A DNA stretch of 64,000 nt from Chitinophaga skermanii (GTDB lineage: Bacteria > Bacteroidota > Bacteroidia > Chitinophagales > Chitinophagaceae). Below, one piece after another: positions 42,592 through 52,047 of the stretch. The stretch spans positions 62,001 through 126,000 of the forward strand of contig NZ_QLLL01000007.1 in assembly GCF_003259335.1 (NCBI RefSeq). Reading direction: 5' to 3'. The number at the start of each line of letters is the position of its first letter. Position 1 is the first letter of the stretch. Position numbers and translations under genes: made by a program. The notes below the pieces were generated by a model that saw only the letters and a program-made list of their open reading frames with translations, did no database searches and was not told the DNA's origin.

Positions 42592-43470
42592 TTATAATAA
42601 GAACATATAAATATAAAACCATGCGAAGGGCGTTGCTAAAATCAGCGAGTCGAACCTATCTAAGAATCCGCCATGGCCTGGCATAATCTTGCCAGAATCC
42701 TTTACACCAGCCATTCTTTTCAATTTCGATTCCAATAAATCGCCCGCTGTTCCAAATACTGCTGCTATGCACGATAGTACGATCCAATGTTGGAAAGCTA
42801 ACCATTGATAGCCCCAGAAATGACCAAATACCCCTGCAGCTGCAACCGCTAAAATCATCCCTCCTACACTACCTTCGGTTGTTTTCTTAGGAGAAATAGA
42901 GGGGAAAAATGGCGTACGACCAATTAATGACCCTACTATATAGGCCATTGTATCGTTGATCCAGATGAAAATAATAAGCAAAAGGGGGATTAGGTACCCA
43001 ATATGAGCGCCATCAATGGCAACTGCTTGCATATTGTAGCTCAACCGGAGGTTCACCAATAGGCCGAATGGCACAGTTACATATAATAAACCTAATGCCG
43101 AATAACCGAGGGTTTTCAAGGAAAAGTTCTTTCCCATTAATATTTCCCCCATCGGTAGTACGCATAAGAAAATAACCGTCATGCATGTACCTAAAAAACC
43201 AAGGGTTATACCCCCACTTGTGCCAAAACTATTGCCAGTAAAGGCCATCATCATCGCGCAGCTAGCTACTACAAGCCCGTAACGATGCCATTGAGAGATT
43301 TCATGGTACGACGGGTCGATCTGCCGTACTAATTTGAAATATTCCAGTAATGCAAAGAGGTTCACAAGGAAGAAAAGCAGGAAAAATGATGCTTCATTCC
43401 AAAGGATGCCACCTAGCATGATGGCTACGAAAAATAGGGCCGATATTGTGCGCGTTATAAATGTCTTCAT
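42592..43470 (-). CDS. cdsA: Phosphatidate cytidylyltransferase CdsA
   Basis: A polytopic membrane enzyme of 292 residues that makes CDP-diacylglycerol from phosphatidate and CTP. The family signature is complete (NDTMAYIVGSLIGRTPFFPSISPKKTTEGSVGG, then MPGHGGFLDRFDSL). About eight transmembrane helices. It is transcribed with psd and sits downstream of the DUF2007 and CPBP genes, forming a membrane-lipid cluster. Confidence 0.95.
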   Translation of the reverse strand: MKTFITRTISALFFVAIMLGGILWNEASFFLLFFLVNLFALLEYFKLVRQIDPSYHEISQWHRYGLVVASCAMMMAFTGNSFGTSGGITLGFLGTCMTVIFLCVLPMGEILMGKNFSLKTLGYSALGLLYVTVPFGLLVNLRLSYNMQAVAIDGAHIGYLIPLLLIIFIWINDTMAYIVGSLIGRTPFFPSISPKKTTEGSVGGMILAVAAAGVFGHFWGYQWLAFQHWIVLSCIAAVFGTAGDLLESKLKRMAGVKDSGKIMPGHGGFLDRFDSLILATPFAWFYIYMFLL

Positions 43471-43524
43471 GATTGTTGGCTGTACCCAGCTTGCTTAAAA
43501 AAGCGTAAAATAATGAATTGAATG

Positions 43525-43764
43525 TTAATTCTCCTCATCAATTGCGGGTTGCGGAGCATCATTGTCTTTAACCAGGCGGTTGGCAAGGTCGGCATTCGTT
43601 TGGTGAACATAGATTTCATCCATGCCTGGGATCATTTGATTGAAGTTAGAATCTTGCTTGTTAACTAATACTGCTTCAATACCATTATCCAATAACATCC
43701 CTTTGATGATTTCTGCTTGGAATGGCGTGTTCGTTTCATAAACTTTGATCCAATCTTTTTCCAT
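43525..43764 (-). CDS. DUF2007-domain protein
   Basis: A 79-residue cytoplasmic protein of the DUF2007 family: WIKVYETNTPFQAEIIKGMLLDNGIEAVLVNKQDS then IYVHQTNADLANRLV, ending in an acidic tail. The fold resembles GlnB-like ferredoxin folds and a signalling role has been suggested for the family. It lies between the CPBP protease and cdsA, each within about 60 bases. Confidence 0.82.
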   Translation of the reverse strand: MEKDWIKVYETNTPFQAEIIKGMLLDNGIEAVLVNKQDSNFNQMIPGMDEIYVHQTNADLANRLVKDNDAPQPAIDEEN

Positions 43765-43785
43765 GACTAATTTTTTGAGGGTGGA

Positions 43786-44709
43786 TTAATTATCGTATCT
43801 AACAGTGAAGCTGCCATCGTTGTTCTTCCGTTTTGAAACCTTCTGTAACAAAAACATTAAACCGGTGGTGAATACTGCACTGCCTATAAGTGTATACCAA
43901 GGCAATAATTGTTCCTTAGTGGCAGCGTCGCCCACCATGCCCTTATTAACAAGGTACATGGTAAGTACGCCTAAGCCGTTATTCACAAAGTGGCCGATAA
44001 TCGACAACCAGAGATTGCCACTCAATAAATAGATCGCGCCGAGTAAAATACCCAGTAAGAACCGCGGCATAAATCCTAAAAATTGAAAATGTATAGCGCT
44101 GAATACTGCAGCCGTAATAATAACAGCTACCCAGCCGTTTTTAAACCATTGGTTACATACTTTTTGCATGGCGCCACGGAAAAGAAATTCTTCCGAAATA
44201 GCCGGTGCAATGGCAACCACTAAAAGGTTAATAATTAGGACTCCGATTGAATTGCCGCTTAGGAAGATTTTTGTCATTTCTTCCAGGTCTTTCTCCGTTT
44301 TAATCAATGATTCAGGCAAAGGCCACGTTTGATTCCAAACAGAAAGGGCGCCTACAAGTGGTAAGGCTACTAGCATCACCATTGTAGCGATGGTTGTTTG
44401 TGCTGGTGCGGGGTTGCGATCTAGGCTAAAATATTGTGAAGTTGATTCATGTGAAGTTAGATGGGCAAATAGCAAAGCCGGTAATAAGTATGCAAAGAGG
44501 GAATAGCCCATCTGTGCCCATTTTGCAAGCGCTAATAGTTGCGTTTGATTTGGTTTTAAATGTTGAATTTCTTGGAAACTCACACCGCCACTCAATAACG
44601 GGAACAACACCAATAAGAGAAGCGAATACACCACGTTGAATATTACAAACAAAGTGAATAAGATAGAGATTTGTAAAGCGGGTTGTATACGATTGAGTTT
44701 ACCTTTCAT
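43786..44709 (-). CDS. CPBP-family intramembrane glutamic endopeptidase
   Basis: A 307-residue multi-pass membrane protein with the ABI/CPBP catalytic residues: EE at 173-174 and Arg178 in SEEFLFRG, the FxxxH motif (AIHFQFLGF), and HFVNNGLGV. Such proteases cleave CAAX-type prenyl proteins, or in bacteria bacteriocin or membrane substrates. About eight transmembrane helices. It is the first gene of the minus-strand group CPBP-DUF2007-cdsA-psd. Confidence 0.87.
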   Translation of the reverse strand: MKGKLNRIQPALQISILFTLFVIFNVVYSLLLLVLFPLLSGGVSFQEIQHLKPNQTQLLALAKWAQMGYSLFAYLLPALLFAHLTSHESTSQYFSLDRNPAPAQTTIATMVMLVALPLVGALSVWNQTWPLPESLIKTEKDLEEMTKIFLSGNSIGVLIINLLVVAIAPAISEEFLFRGAMQKVCNQWFKNGWVAVIITAAVFSAIHFQFLGFMPRFLLGILLGAIYLLSGNLWLSIIGHFVNNGLGVLTMYLVNKGMVGDAATKEQLLPWYTLIGSAVFTTGLMFLLQKVSKRKNNDGSFTVRYDN

Positions 44710-44877
44710 AAAGAAGCTGTATAATTTTGCGTAAATTTACATTGTGTTTTTCATTCGACAATACCGCCCATTTGGTGGATTGGCCCGCCAGTAAAGCTGT
44801 TGCGAATTACTCACGGTGAGCAATATACGAAAATGGTTTCCGAGGGCCGAATGACAAGCATATATTAAAAAAATATT

Positions 44878-45954
44878 ATGGTTAAGATTGGAGATATTGA
44901 ATTGGGGGAATTTCCTTTACTATTGGCGCCCATGGAAGATGTGAGCGATCCACCTTTCCGTGCAGTATGTAAAGCGAACGGAGCCGATCTCATGTATACT
45001 GAGTTTATTTCTTCTGAAGGTTTGATTCGCGATGCGATTAAAAGCAGGATGAAGCTAGATATATTCGATTATGAACGCCCAATTGGTATTCAAATTTTCG
45101 GGGGGGATGAAGAGCCTTTAGCAATGGCTGCCCAGATTGTGGAAGCCACCAATCCCGATTTGCTGGATATTAACTTTGGATGCCCTGTTAAAAAAGTAGC
45201 CTGTAAAGGTGCCGGAGCGGGTATTCTAAAGGATTTGCCTAAAATGGTAAAACTTACGGAAGCTGTAGTGAAAGCTACGAGGCTACCCGTGACAGTTAAA
45301 ACCAGGCTGGGTTGGGATGAAGATTCTAAAAATATTGAAGAAGTAGCCGAACGTTTACAGGATGTGGGTATTAAAGCCCTTTCTATTCATGGTCGTACAC
45401 GGATGCAAATGTATAAAGGCTCTGCTGATTGGACTCTAATAGGAAAGGTGAAGAATAACCCACGTATCAACATCCCCATTTTCGGAAACGGGGATATTGA
45501 TACGCCAGAAAAGGCCCTTGAATATAAAAACCGTTATGGCGTAGATGGGATTATGATTGGTCGTGCTGCTATTGGCTACCCTTGGATTTTTAATGAAATC
45601 AAACATTTTTTGAATACCGGGCAACATCTACCCTTGCCTACCGTATCGGAAAGAGTGGCAGTTTGTAAACAACATGCGCAGCATTCTGTTAAATGGAAAG
45701 GAGCCGTAGTGGGAATTTTAGAAATGCGTAGACACTATGCAAACTACTTAAAAGGATTACCGAATATCAAAGAATATAGATCAAAACTTGTTACATGTAG
45801 TACTTTAGCTGAAGTAGAGAACATATTGGATGTTATCGCATTACAGTATAAAGATCATATATTTGAAAGAGTAACCTCCAGCTCAGCAAACGTTCCAACA
45901 CCATCTGATGAAAACGAAGAAGTGATAGATTGTAGTAGTGGCGCTTTCATGTAA
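44878..45954 (+). CDS. dusB: tRNA-dihydrouridine synthase
   Basis: A 358-residue FMN enzyme that reduces uridine to dihydrouridine in tRNA. The FMN loop is APMEDVSDPPFRA, the catalytic cysteine lies in INFGCPVKKV, and the phosphate-binding end is GVDGIMIGRAAIGYPWIF. The C-terminal 110 residues form the usual helical tRNA-binding domain, plus a Ser/Glu-rich tail. A DusB-type assignment is likely; DusA and DusC have different N-terminal signatures. Confidence 0.93.
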   Translation: MVKIGDIELGEFPLLLAPMEDVSDPPFRAVCKANGADLMYTEFISSEGLIRDAIKSRMKLDIFDYERPIGIQIFGGDEEPLAMAAQIVEATNPDLLDINFGCPVKKVACKGAGAGILKDLPKMVKLTEAVVKATRLPVTVKTRLGWDEDSKNIEEVAERLQDVGIKALSIHGRTRMQMYKGSADWTLIGKVKNNPRINIPIFGNGDIDTPEKALEYKNRYGVDGIMIGRAAIGYPWIFNEIKHFLNTGQHLPLPTVSERVAVCKQHAQHSVKWKGAVVGILEMRRHYANYLKGLPNIKEYRSKLVTCSTLAEVENILDVIALQYKDHIFERVTSSSANVPTPSDENEEVIDCSSGAFM

Positions 45955-45995
45955 TCCTACCCGGGAACATACAACAACCGTAAATTACATTTCTC

Positions 45996-46565
45996 ATGGT
46001 CGCATTAAAAAATCTGAAAAACGAAGTTTGGAAAGACTTACAGATAAAACATAAAACGACGCTGCGTAAAAAGTACGCTGTTTCCAACATGGGAAGAGTA
46101 ATTAGTTACAACGAATCGCACGACGATGGTAAGTTGTTGAATGGATCTACCGTGGAGGGTTATACGGTTTTGAATATTAAACCGGCAGATACTTTTCAAT
46201 CGCTCTACTTACACAGGGAAGTGGCTAAGTTATTCAACCCGAAAACAAGCCGCAACCAGAAGTACGTGATTCATGTAGATTATAATAAAAAGAATAATAA
46301 AGCGACCAACTTACGCTGGGCTTCAAAGGAAGAGATGGAAGAACATCAACAATCCAGTCCTGCGAAAATTGCGTATAAAGAACAGCAACGCCAACGAGTA
46401 AAAGGTTTGAAGCTTAATATCACAAAAGTGAAAAGTATCAAGCGTTTGCTAGCTCGACCGGGAAAGAAAACAATGAAGCAAATTGCAGAACAATTTGAAA
46501 TCAGCGAAATGCAATTGTACCGGATCAAGAATGGCGAAAACTGGTCGCATGTAACAACGGATTAG
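45996..46565 (+). CDS. NUMOD4 / HNH-type homing-endonuclease-like protein
   Basis: A 189-residue protein. An N-terminal NUMOD4-like stretch (NEVWKDLQIKHKTTLRKKYAVSNMGRVISYNE) leads into an HNH_3-like region (LHREVAKLFNP, then YVIHVDYNKKNNKATNLRWAS, the usual N-H-x-D-x-N-x-x-N-N form with I-H in place of N-H). The C-terminal 50 residues form a helix-turn-helix (MKQIAEQFEISEMQLYRIKNG). It resembles free-standing phage-type homing endonucleases, but no intron, intein or phage gene surrounds it. It follows dusB by 41 bases. Domestication as a regulator or loss of nuclease activity is possible. Confidence 0.75.
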   Translation: MVALKNLKNEVWKDLQIKHKTTLRKKYAVSNMGRVISYNESHDDGKLLNGSTVEGYTVLNIKPADTFQSLYLHREVAKLFNPKTSRNQKYVIHVDYNKKNNKATNLRWASKEEMEEHQQSSPAKIAYKEQQRQRVKGLKLNITKVKSIKRLLARPGKKTMKQIAEQFEISEMQLYRIKNGENWSHVTTD

Positions 46566-46607
46566 ATCCCGTTTTTCGGGAATTTATCATACGATGTTGT
46601 CTGACGG

Positions 46608-46640
46608 TGGTCGTGCTTCTGCACGGCCATTGTTGTTTTA
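46608..46640 (+). terminator. Terminator after the HNH-type gene
   Basis: TGGTCGTGC (46608-46616) pairs with GCACGGCCA (46621-46629), four-base loop, followed by a T-rich stretch. A smaller CCCG/CGGG hairpin lies at 46568-46580. Confidence 0.65.
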
Positions 46641-46715
46641 GTGCTGATGTGAAAAATGACCGGGCTTGCAATAACAAATGGATTGTAGTATTTTAACCAA
46701 ACTAAAGATCGTGTT

Positions 46716-47516
46716 ATGGATTATCAAAAAATTGCCATCATTGGCGGCGGGAACTTAGGTTCCGCTATTGCTCAAGGATTATTGAAAAGTGGGTTTTCCA
46801 AACCTGGAGATATCACCATTACGAAGCGTAACACATCTACACTTGCTCATTTAGCTGCCCAGGGCGTACAAGTTCATTCCGATAATCAAAAAGCTATCGC
46901 CGAATCGGAGGTGATTGTGGTGGCCTTGAAACCTTACAACGTAAAAGAAATCCTTTCCGAGTTAAAGGATGCATTCAACCCCCAAAAACACATTCTAATA
47001 AGCGTAGTAACCGGCGTACTGTTGCATGAACTCGATAATATTACAGTTGCCAATTTGCCATTATTCCGCGCCATGCCCAATACAGCCATAGCTATTCAAG
47101 AATCTATGACGTGTATTTGCCACCAGTATGGCACCCAAGAACAGGTAGCATTTGTAGAAAAAATGTTCAACCAGCTGGGTGTAACCGTTAGTATTGATGA
47201 AAAACTAATGGATGCTGCTACTGTGCTAGGGGCATGTGGTATTGCATATGCATTACGATTCATACGTGCTAACATCCAAGGTGGTATAGAGATAGGATTT
47301 GATGCTAGAACGGCCAATCTAATTGCAGCACAAACCGTTAAAGGCGCTGCAGAGTTGCTTATCCGCGAAAATCGACATCCAGAAGAAGAAATAGATAAAG
47401 TGACGACTCCTAAGGGTTGTACCATTGCAGGTTTGAATGAAATGGAACACCAAGGATTTAGCTCTTCTTTGATTAAAGGAATTACAGCGTCGTATAATAA
47501 GATTGTAAAAGGATAA
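46716..47516 (+). CDS. proC: Pyrroline-5-carboxylate reductase
   Basis: A 266-residue ProC that reduces pyrroline-5-carboxylate to proline. The NADP-binding motif is IGGGNLGSAIAQGLLKSGF, followed by VVALKPYNVKEIL, SVVTGVLLHEL, the FRAMPNTAIAIQESMTCI substrate region and the helical C-terminus with TTPKGCTIAGLNEMEHQGF. Length and motifs are normal. No proA/proB is adjacent. A terminator closes it. Confidence 0.94.
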   Translation: MDYQKIAIIGGGNLGSAIAQGLLKSGFSKPGDITITKRNTSTLAHLAAQGVQVHSDNQKAIAESEVIVVALKPYNVKEILSELKDAFNPQKHILISVVTGVLLHELDNITVANLPLFRAMPNTAIAIQESMTCICHQYGTQEQVAFVEKMFNQLGVTVSIDEKLMDAATVLGACGIAYALRFIRANIQGGIEIGFDARTANLIAAQTVKGAAELLIRENRHPEEEIDKVTTPKGCTIAGLNEMEHQGFSSSLIKGITASYNKIVKG

Positions 47517-47988
47517 TTGAGCTTGATTATGAACTAATTAGCTTACTTGGAAATTTCGAAATACCCGTTGCAGCACTGCTGTAGCGGGTATTTTTCTTAT
47601 CAACAGAAGAAAAAATATTATAAATTATAAAAAATAGTTATATTTGTTATGTCCTTATATCCGAATACTAATGAAATACAGCTGTAATAAGGTATCAACA
47701 CTTATTACAGGAAAAACCGAATACACCTATTACCTATGAAAACCGCATTTAACGGGCACAGGCAACCGTCGGTGTTTTTATCGTTTCCTATGAAAGCTGC
47801 TACCCCTGTTAGCCGGCAGTTTTTATATTTCCCCGCAATTAACAAGGAAAAAGCTCATTTGTATGTATTAACCCAAGATGAATAATTACATGCTGTAATG
47901 ATTGCTATCACTTTGTTCAGCTACAAATCACGTGATGTAATAATCAACAATAACCTAACTCTTATCATCAAAAAACAACGTCCAAGTA
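47517..47988. other. 472-base gap before the lipoprotein pair
   Basis: After the proC terminator, an AT-rich stretch contains a -7 box TATATTTG (47639-47646) on the plus strand. A 49-codon open frame from the ATG at 47736 to 47885 (MKTAFNGHRQPSVFLSF at its start) follows it, but has no signal peptide or known family, and I cannot say it is expressed. The leader to the first lipoprotein would exceed 300 bases if this promoter serves it. Confidence 0.45.
47559..47595 (+). terminator. Terminator of proC
   Basis: AAATACCCG (47559-47567) pairs with CGGGTATTT (47585-47593), then a T run. Confidence 0.85.
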
Positions 47989-48864
47989 ATGAAAAGAATT
48001 TTTATGGGCCTTTGCGCCATGACTGTATTGTTTACTGCTTGCAGTAAAGACGACAATAAAGGCGGCGGCGATGGCAATGGAAATCCACCAGCTTATGCAA
48101 ATGCAGCAGGAAGCAGCGCTGCAATTGGCGTAAAAGAGCCTAATGGCTTTAATCATTATGTAAAATCAGTTATCACTCCCGGTAAAGATTCGTCAAGATA
48201 TACGTACGATAGCTTAAATCGTATTGTTAAATGGGAGGATAGATGGGTATCTAACGGTATACTAGGTGGCCAAAACATTTATGCTACTTATGCAGAAGGC
48301 AAACTAGTTAAACGTGAGCGTCAATCATTGAATAGCAATACTAAAACATTGCATGAACAGTTTCAATATAATGGAGCGGGTCTTGTAATGAAAATCGCTA
48401 AGTACAGTCAAGATGGGCGTTTGTATGGAATTGATTCAATATCCTACAATGCACAAGGATTACCAATAGCAAACGACTATTACGCATTCGATGATGTAAA
48501 AGCTAGCTTTTATTTGAGTAGTAGAAATGTTATTACATATGATAACAATGGTAACATCACAAAGCTTGAAAACTTTCATGCCAACTACGAAACTAAAAAA
48601 TTAGAAAGTGATGGTTGGTACATTTTAGAATTTGATGGTAAACCCAATGCGCTGTTACCTACAGTTTTGCACCAAGAAGATTTTTATTTAGAAAGCGTTG
48701 CAAAATCTAACATGACGAAAGCAACAGAATATGATGCTGATGGTAAAGTGACGGGTGTGTACACATTTGAATATACTTATAATGATAAAGGCTTCCCAAC
48801 AACAGTAAAACAATCTGCGAATGGGCAAAGCACAACTATGAAGATTGATTATAACATAAAATAA
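47989..48864 (+). CDS. Surface-type lipoprotein of unknown function, copy 1
   Basis: A 291-residue lipoprotein (MKRIFMGLCAMTVLFTAC then SKDDNKGGGDGN). The lipobox is FTAC; the acidic SKDD just after the cysteine resembles the Bacteroidota lipoprotein export signal that sends proteins to the cell surface. The mature part is a series of YD/RHS-like strands: YTYDSLNRIVKW, YAEGKLVKRE, FQYNGAGLVMKI, ISYNAQGLP, ITYDNNGNITKLENF, TYNDKGFPTTVK. The next gene is a diverged copy. Ligand unknown. Confidence 0.7.
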   Translation: MKRIFMGLCAMTVLFTACSKDDNKGGGDGNGNPPAYANAAGSSAAIGVKEPNGFNHYVKSVITPGKDSSRYTYDSLNRIVKWEDRWVSNGILGGQNIYATYAEGKLVKRERQSLNSNTKTLHEQFQYNGAGLVMKIAKYSQDGRLYGIDSISYNAQGLPIANDYYAFDDVKASFYLSSRNVITYDNNGNITKLENFHANYETKKLESDGWYILEFDGKPNALLPTVLHQEDFYLESVAKSNMTKATEYDADGKVTGVYTFEYTYNDKGFPTTVKQSANGQSTTMKIDYNIK

Positions 48865-48892
48865 GTTAACTAAAAACCTAACTAATCAAACA

Positions 48893-49804
48893 ATGAGAAA
48901 AATTTTATTGAGCGTTGCTGCTGTCTCGATGTTAATGATGGCTTGTAGCAAAGATGACAAGAATGATAACGGTGGTGGTAACGGGAATGGTAATGGAAAC
49001 GGAGACGGCACAACCAACGGAGCAACTACAGCCGGTAGTAGCTATGTATTGGGCATTTTAGAGCCAGCTAATTACAACCAGTATATTTCAAAAATTATTG
49101 GCCAGGACAACGATACTACCTGGATTAGCTACGATGCTAATAATCGTGTTTCGTTAGTACACGAGAAGTATACGAAAGGTCAAGTTACCATTAGCCTTAT
49201 GACGCCTACTTATACAGATGGCAAATTGGTATCACACGCTCAAACCTATAATAACGAGCCTAAGCAACTTGATAGAGGGTATACATATGATGCAAAGGGT
49301 AAAGTGCAGAAAATCCTTTATTACGAAGATGGTGCATGGGTTTATGCCTACGATTCGATTGCTTATAACGCTGCCGGTAAAATTGAAGCATCATATTACT
49401 ATATCAAACAAAGTAAAACAGATCCGTTTTATCAAGCTGGTAAAGATGTAGCTACCTATGATGCTAAAGGCAACATTACAAAAATCGAAGAGTATTGGAG
49501 AACTTCAGCTACAGCTCCTCAAAATAAAATTTCTACAAACAATTTAGAATACGACGAAAAGCCAAATGCTTTCTTGCCAATTCTTTTGCATTATGATTCT
49601 TTCGATCTTTCTCGTTTGTCATTACACAACGTTACAAAGCAAACAATTTTAGATGAAAAAGGAGCGGTATCTGATCTGATTACTTTCGCATATGAATATG
49701 ACGCTGCTGGTTTTCCTATAAAGATGACCGTCAACGAATTGGATAAGAATACTCAAGCTACTACCTACACTTCTGTTTACACTTTATCCTACAACAAAAA
49801 GTAG
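48893..49804 (+). CDS. Surface-type lipoprotein of unknown function, copy 2
   Basis: A 303-residue paralogue of the preceding gene, 28 bases downstream: lipobox MMAC, SKDDKNDNGGGNGNGN-type linker, then matching strands (ISYDANNRVSLV, YTDGKLVSHAQT, YTYDAKGKVQKI, IAYNAAGKIEASYY, ATYDAKGNITKIEEY, YEYDAAGFPIKM). Conserved shared blocks such as EYDEKPNAFLPILLHYDSF against EFDGKPNALLPTVLHQEDF show tandem duplication. Both are probably surface proteins; no enzyme motif is visible. Confidence 0.7.
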   Translation: MRKILLSVAAVSMLMMACSKDDKNDNGGGNGNGNGNGDGTTNGATTAGSSYVLGILEPANYNQYISKIIGQDNDTTWISYDANNRVSLVHEKYTKGQVTISLMTPTYTDGKLVSHAQTYNNEPKQLDRGYTYDAKGKVQKILYYEDGAWVYAYDSIAYNAAGKIEASYYYIKQSKTDPFYQAGKDVATYDAKGNITKIEEYWRTSATAPQNKISTNNLEYDEKPNAFLPILLHYDSFDLSRLSLHNVTKQTILDEKGAVSDLITFAYEYDAAGFPIKMTVNELDKNTQATTYTSVYTLSYNKK

Positions 49805-49967
49805 GAAAGGTTAAAAACAGCCATAGTAGTCAAAATGAGAGCACCGACCAGGCAGACGCTTGGCGGTGCTTCTTATTTATGGGTAATGCTGCATTTTGGG
49901 AATTAGTCATATGGAATCAAAAGTTTGTTGTACTTTATACTACCCGAAAATTCCATATTCTACTGTT

Positions 49968-51575
49968 ATGAAGTGTTTCATCTGTTTGTTGGGCGTGTTG
50001 GCAATATCTTTAACGTTATTTGCCAATAATTCTCCCGCCATCGATAGTGGGCTGATTGAACTTAAGAAAGCCATTGCCAATGCACCACGGTACGATGCTA
50101 AACGTATAGATCAAATCGAGCAAGCCCGGCATAAGTTAGAGCGTCTTCCGAGTTCGGCTATAACTAAGCGTTTTCAGCAGTGCGAAGAGCTGTACGAGTT
50201 ATTCAAAGTATTCCAATACGATTCAGCTTTCCAGTATGCACGGCGAATGGAAGTATTAGCATTGCAATTGAATGATTCATCCGCACTGGCGCAAGCTAAT
50301 TTGAAGATGGCATTTGTATTACTGAGTAGTGGGATGTTTAAGGAAGCGGGTGATAGATTGGATAAGATTGTGCCGGCTACACTGCAGGATGCAGGCAAAT
50401 TGGAATATTATTTTACAAGAGGTCGCTATTACTACGATTTAGCCGATTATTCCGCCGATAGTTATTACGAACCCCAATACATTCGGCAAGCTGCAAGCTG
50501 CATAGATTCCGCTCTTGCATTTTGTTCCAAACCAGAATTCCGGTGTGCGTACTACCAAGGCTTGAAATTACGTAAAGAAGGGAATTTAGATGCTGCTTTA
50601 CAAGCATTTAAGCGGTTGTTGGATGGTCAGCTTACTAATCACCAAGTTGCGATTGTAGCTTCCTCATTAAGTGCTGTATATATACAACGCAAGGATATGG
50701 AAACGGCTATCAACCTACTTATCCAAGCTGCGATTGCCGATATTCATTCGTCTACCAAAGAAACAACGGCTATTTTCAGCTTGTCTGAATTATTATTTGC
50801 CGCGGGCGATTTGAAGAATGCGTCGATGTGTATTGAGTATGCCATTGATGATGCTAAGTTTTATGGTGCCCGCCAGCGAAAAGTACAAGTAAGCTCCATT
50901 CTTCCCATTATAGAAAGTGAAAAGGTGAATATGGTAGAGGAGCAGAAGATGAAGTTGATTATTTATGCGTTGATTGCCACGTTTTTACTACTAGCTTTAA
51001 TAGTGTTAGCCGTTATCATTTTCCAACAAAATAAAAAACTCGAACGTGTTAAAAGTCAATTGTTAATCGCTTCAGTAGACCAAAAAAACATCAATAACCA
51101 ACTACTCGAAGCTAACAAGATCAAGGAGGAATACATTGGCTACTGTTTTCACACGAATTCGGCCTACATCCATAAAATTGAGAAAATGAAAAAACAGCTG
51201 GAGCAAAAGCTGTTAGATAAGAAAACCTCGGAAGCCACCTTTCTTGTACAGAACATCAATATTAAACAAGAACGGGATGAACTATTCCAACATTTTGACC
51301 GGATTTTCTTGAAAATATTCCCCCATTTTGTGAAAGATTTTAATGCTTTGTTCCGGGAAGAAGACCAAGTTCGTTTAAAAGACAATGAATTACTCAATAC
51401 CGACCTCCGCATTTTTGCTCTAATCCGATTAGGAATCGACGATAATGAGAAGATTGCCCAAATACTCGAATATTCCGTTAATACAATCTATACCTATAAA
51501 ACCAAAATCAAGAATAAATCGATGGTGTCGAATGATGAATTCGAAGAACGAATTATGACGATTAAAGCGACGTAA
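49968..51575 (+). CDS. DUF6377-type membrane regulator
   Basis: From the ATG at 49968, 535 residues: signal peptide (CLLGVLAISLTLFA), TPR-like helical periplasmic region (about 40-320), one transmembrane helix (KLIIYALIATFLLLALIVLAVIIF), a coiled coil, and a cytoplasmic C-terminus with a LuxR/HTH-like end (RIFALIRLGIDDNEKIAQILEYSVNTIYTYKTKIKNKS). This is the form of the DUF6377 proteins that often sit beside SusC/SusD genes in Bacteroidota. It is likely a membrane-spanning transcription regulator of the downstream glycan-uptake genes. An upstream in-frame start at 49896 would add a leader before the signal peptide. Confidence 0.82.
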   Translation: MKCFICLLGVLAISLTLFANNSPAIDSGLIELKKAIANAPRYDAKRIDQIEQARHKLERLPSSAITKRFQQCEELYELFKVFQYDSAFQYARRMEVLALQLNDSSALAQANLKMAFVLLSSGMFKEAGDRLDKIVPATLQDAGKLEYYFTRGRYYYDLADYSADSYYEPQYIRQAASCIDSALAFCSKPEFRCAYYQGLKLRKEGNLDAALQAFKRLLDGQLTNHQVAIVASSLSAVYIQRKDMETAINLLIQAAIADIHSSTKETTAIFSLSELLFAAGDLKNASMCIEYAIDDAKFYGARQRKVQVSSILPIIESEKVNMVEEQKMKLIIYALIATFLLLALIVLAVIIFQQNKKLERVKSQLLIASVDQKNINNQLLEANKIKEEYIGYCFHTNSAYIHKIEKMKKQLEQKLLDKKTSEATFLVQNINIKQERDELFQHFDRIFLKIFPHFVKDFNALFREEDQVRLKDNELLNTDLRIFALIRLGIDDNEKIAQILEYSVNTIYTYKTKIKNKSMVSNDEFEERIMTIKAT

Positions 51576-52047
51576 ATCACCCCTTTTCTCCCCTATTTCC
51601 CATTTATTCTATGCAAAAATGAGTTCAAATTATTAATATATTGATATTGTTTAATGTGAGTTGAAATAATTGATATACATATGATTGAGTTGTCAATATT
51701 TATCTAAATCACCAATATTTTCTATATATCGCTTATATAAATTGGTGGCGCAGCAAATGAATTCTTTCTTTGGAAAATTGAAACCCGAAATCGATCGAAG
51801 TATAAGGTCCAACGTTTTGAAAAAAATTCCAAGTAGCGAACAACAAAATTCCACAAGCATGATGTAACAATCAGCAACGCTATTATTTCTTGACCACGTA
51901 AAACTGAACATTCCACATGGAACAGGGAGCGCTATGCCCAATACTACCCTTTTCCAAAGCTTAGTGCTATCAATTTCCTGTTAACATGCGCAAGGTGAAA
52001 TGCCTTGTCTACACAACCAAAATTCCAAAAACATTAAAAACTGCGTT
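51576..52047. other. 472-base gap before susC
   Basis: AT-rich with short overlapping open frames on both strands that look non-coding. I see no TAnnTTTG box with a -33 partner and no strong hairpin. This is where a regulated susC promoter would be expected. Confidence 0.5.
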
